Source: Flavobacteriaceae bacterium
GTDB taxonomy: Bacteria; Bacteroidota; Bacteroidia; Flavobacteriales; Flavobacteriaceae
Direction of reading: 5' to 3'
Length of the DNA: 5,382 nt
Assembly (NCBI GenBank): GCA_016763715.1
Contig: JAESTG010000018.1
Location: forward strand, 1 to 5,382
Shown: positions 4,756 through 5,382 of the stretch, one piece after another
Layout: each line of letters begins with the position of its first letter
How positions within the stretch are numbered: position 1 is the stretch's first letter
Translations under genes and position numbers: made by a program
Notes under the pieces: generated by a model
Told to the model about the DNA's origin: nothing
The model's input: only the letters and a program-made list of their open reading frames with translations
The model's database searches: none

Positions 4756-5382
4756 CTATCTGTCCCACCTCCAAATCCTTCTGACCACTACCCACATAAC
4801 CTTTGCGAATAATGTAACTGCAACTAATGCAATTGCTCCAAAGACAATCATTTGAATTCCACTTAGTGCAAATGTTATTAATCCAACACTTAGTGCAAGT
4901 ATTGTTGTGTTTACCTTGTTAAACAATTCCTGAACACTTTCTTTCCACATGTCACTAATGTTTTGTGTATCGATAAATACAACTCTTTGTACTGAAACAT
5001 TAAAGTGTGCGTACTCAATCTGCTCAATTTGATCTCCCCTGTTCTTTGTTAGTCTATCTATTCGATCTTGTGTGTTTAGTAACTGTTGATTCAACCGATC
5101 TACTGTTGAAATCTTGTTGTTTATAACTTCGGATAGAGTTGAAGTATCTCCTTCTCGTGTGGCTTGTGCTATTAACGAGTTAAACGAACTTTCTGCTTGT
5201 CTAAGAGTTTCTGAGGTTGAAGATAGTCTTCGTTGTAGCATTTTCAATTCACTGTCGTTATATTCAATACTTCTTTCAAGAGTACTGGTATTAATACTAA
5301 AGTCTCTTGGATTAAGATCCTTAAGTGCTGTAATTATCTCCTCTTCGTATTCAACTTCTGCTTGGAAATTATAGCTACACCA
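4756..5382 (-). CDS. DUF4349-type membrane protein, C-terminal part (N-terminus outside window)
   Basis: The frame is open from the window edge to a TAG at 4758-4756, giving 208 visible residues with no start in the window. The TTG at 5247 is an internal leucine codon, since coding continues upstream in frame (TLERSIEYNDSELK). The visible part has a strand-rich segment (1-30), two long coiled-coil-like helices (about 32-75 and 81-122), a strand HFNVSVQRVVF (125-135), and a hydrophobic stretch from about 159 to 200, long enough for one or two membrane helices. It ends in the basic tail RRIWRWDR. This order (domain, paired helices, strand, C-terminal membrane anchor) is that of DUF4349 proteins, which usually have an N-terminal signal or lipobox and sit in the cell envelope. 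Their function is unknown. The unrecognised gene at 4753 follows two bases later and is probably in the same operon. Confidence 0.85.
   Translation of the reverse strand, partial: WCSYNFQAEVEYEEEIITALKDLNPRDFSINTSTLERSIEYNDSELKMLQRRLSSTSETLRQAESSFNSLIAQATREGDTSTLSEVINNKISTVDRLNQQLLNTQDRIDRLTKNRGDQIEQIEYAHFNVSVQRVVFIDTQNISDMWKESVQELFNKVNTTILALSVGLITFALSGIQMIVFGAIALVAVTLFAKVMWVVVRRIWRWDR

Noticed and set aside
5245..5247. TTG as the start of the DUF4349-type gene
   Set aside because: The frame stays open to the window edge, and the upstream residues continue a plausible DUF4349 sequence, so the codon is an internal leucine.
1..5382. Recoded UGA (glycine, as in some Patescibacteria)
   Set aside because: All genes read through intact under the standard code. 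None of the nine stops is TGA, but no in-frame TGA interrupts any of the genes either.
1..5382. tRNA or rRNA genes, CRISPR array, insertion sequence or attachment site
   Set aside because: Nearly all of the window is coding, the only non-coding gaps are short, and no spaced direct repeats, transposase or cloverleaf sequence was seen.

Overview
The window is AT-rich and tightly packed. It has nine protein genes in 5.4 kb, gaps of 1 to 9 bases inside its gene runs, mostly TAA stops, and almost no Shine-Dalgarno sequences. The proteins look like those of Candidate Phyla Radiation bacteria (Patescibacteria, probably Parcubacteria-like): a small secreted helical protein with a 'LTQAEAD' motif, a LOG-family protein with an IELPMEQ-type core, a DUF4349 protein, and uncharacterised neighbours. 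This placement is an inference from protein style; there is no rRNA or other marker here. The standard genetic code fits, since all frames are intact without reading UGA as an amino acid.

Layout. Bases 1-69 are the leader of a rightward gene (70-609) for a small exported helical protein of unknown function. This gene meets a leftward operon at a shared bidirectional terminator (625-656). The operon runs from about 3563 down to 655 in the order FIST-domain sensor (3540-2347), soluble histidine kinase (2343-1522), receiver-only response regulator (1516-1139), SpoIIAA/STAS-like protein (1137-727), and a 20-residue lysine-rich peptide (717-655). A very short divergent region (about 3541-3622) separates it from a rightward LOG-family (cytokinin-activating phosphoribohydrolase-like) gene ending at 4261. 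That gene converges on a second leftward pair: a DUF4349-type membrane protein whose N-terminus lies beyond the window (5382-4756), followed by an unrecognised conserved-looking protein (4753-4265).

How the genes fit together. The main unit is the five-gene leftward operon. A cytoplasmic ligand sensor (FIST) is followed by a kinase with no membrane segment and no sensor domain of its own, then a response regulator with no output domain, then a STAS-like protein of the kind often used for protein-protein signalling. The simplest reading is a fully soluble phosphorelay: FIST senses a small intracellular molecule and controls the kinase, the kinase phosphorylates the receiver, and the output passes by protein contact, perhaps through the STAS-like protein, rather than by DNA binding. 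The connections are inferred from gene order; the individual domain calls are strong. The terminal lysine-rich mini-gene is easy to miss and its stop codon lies inside the terminator stem.
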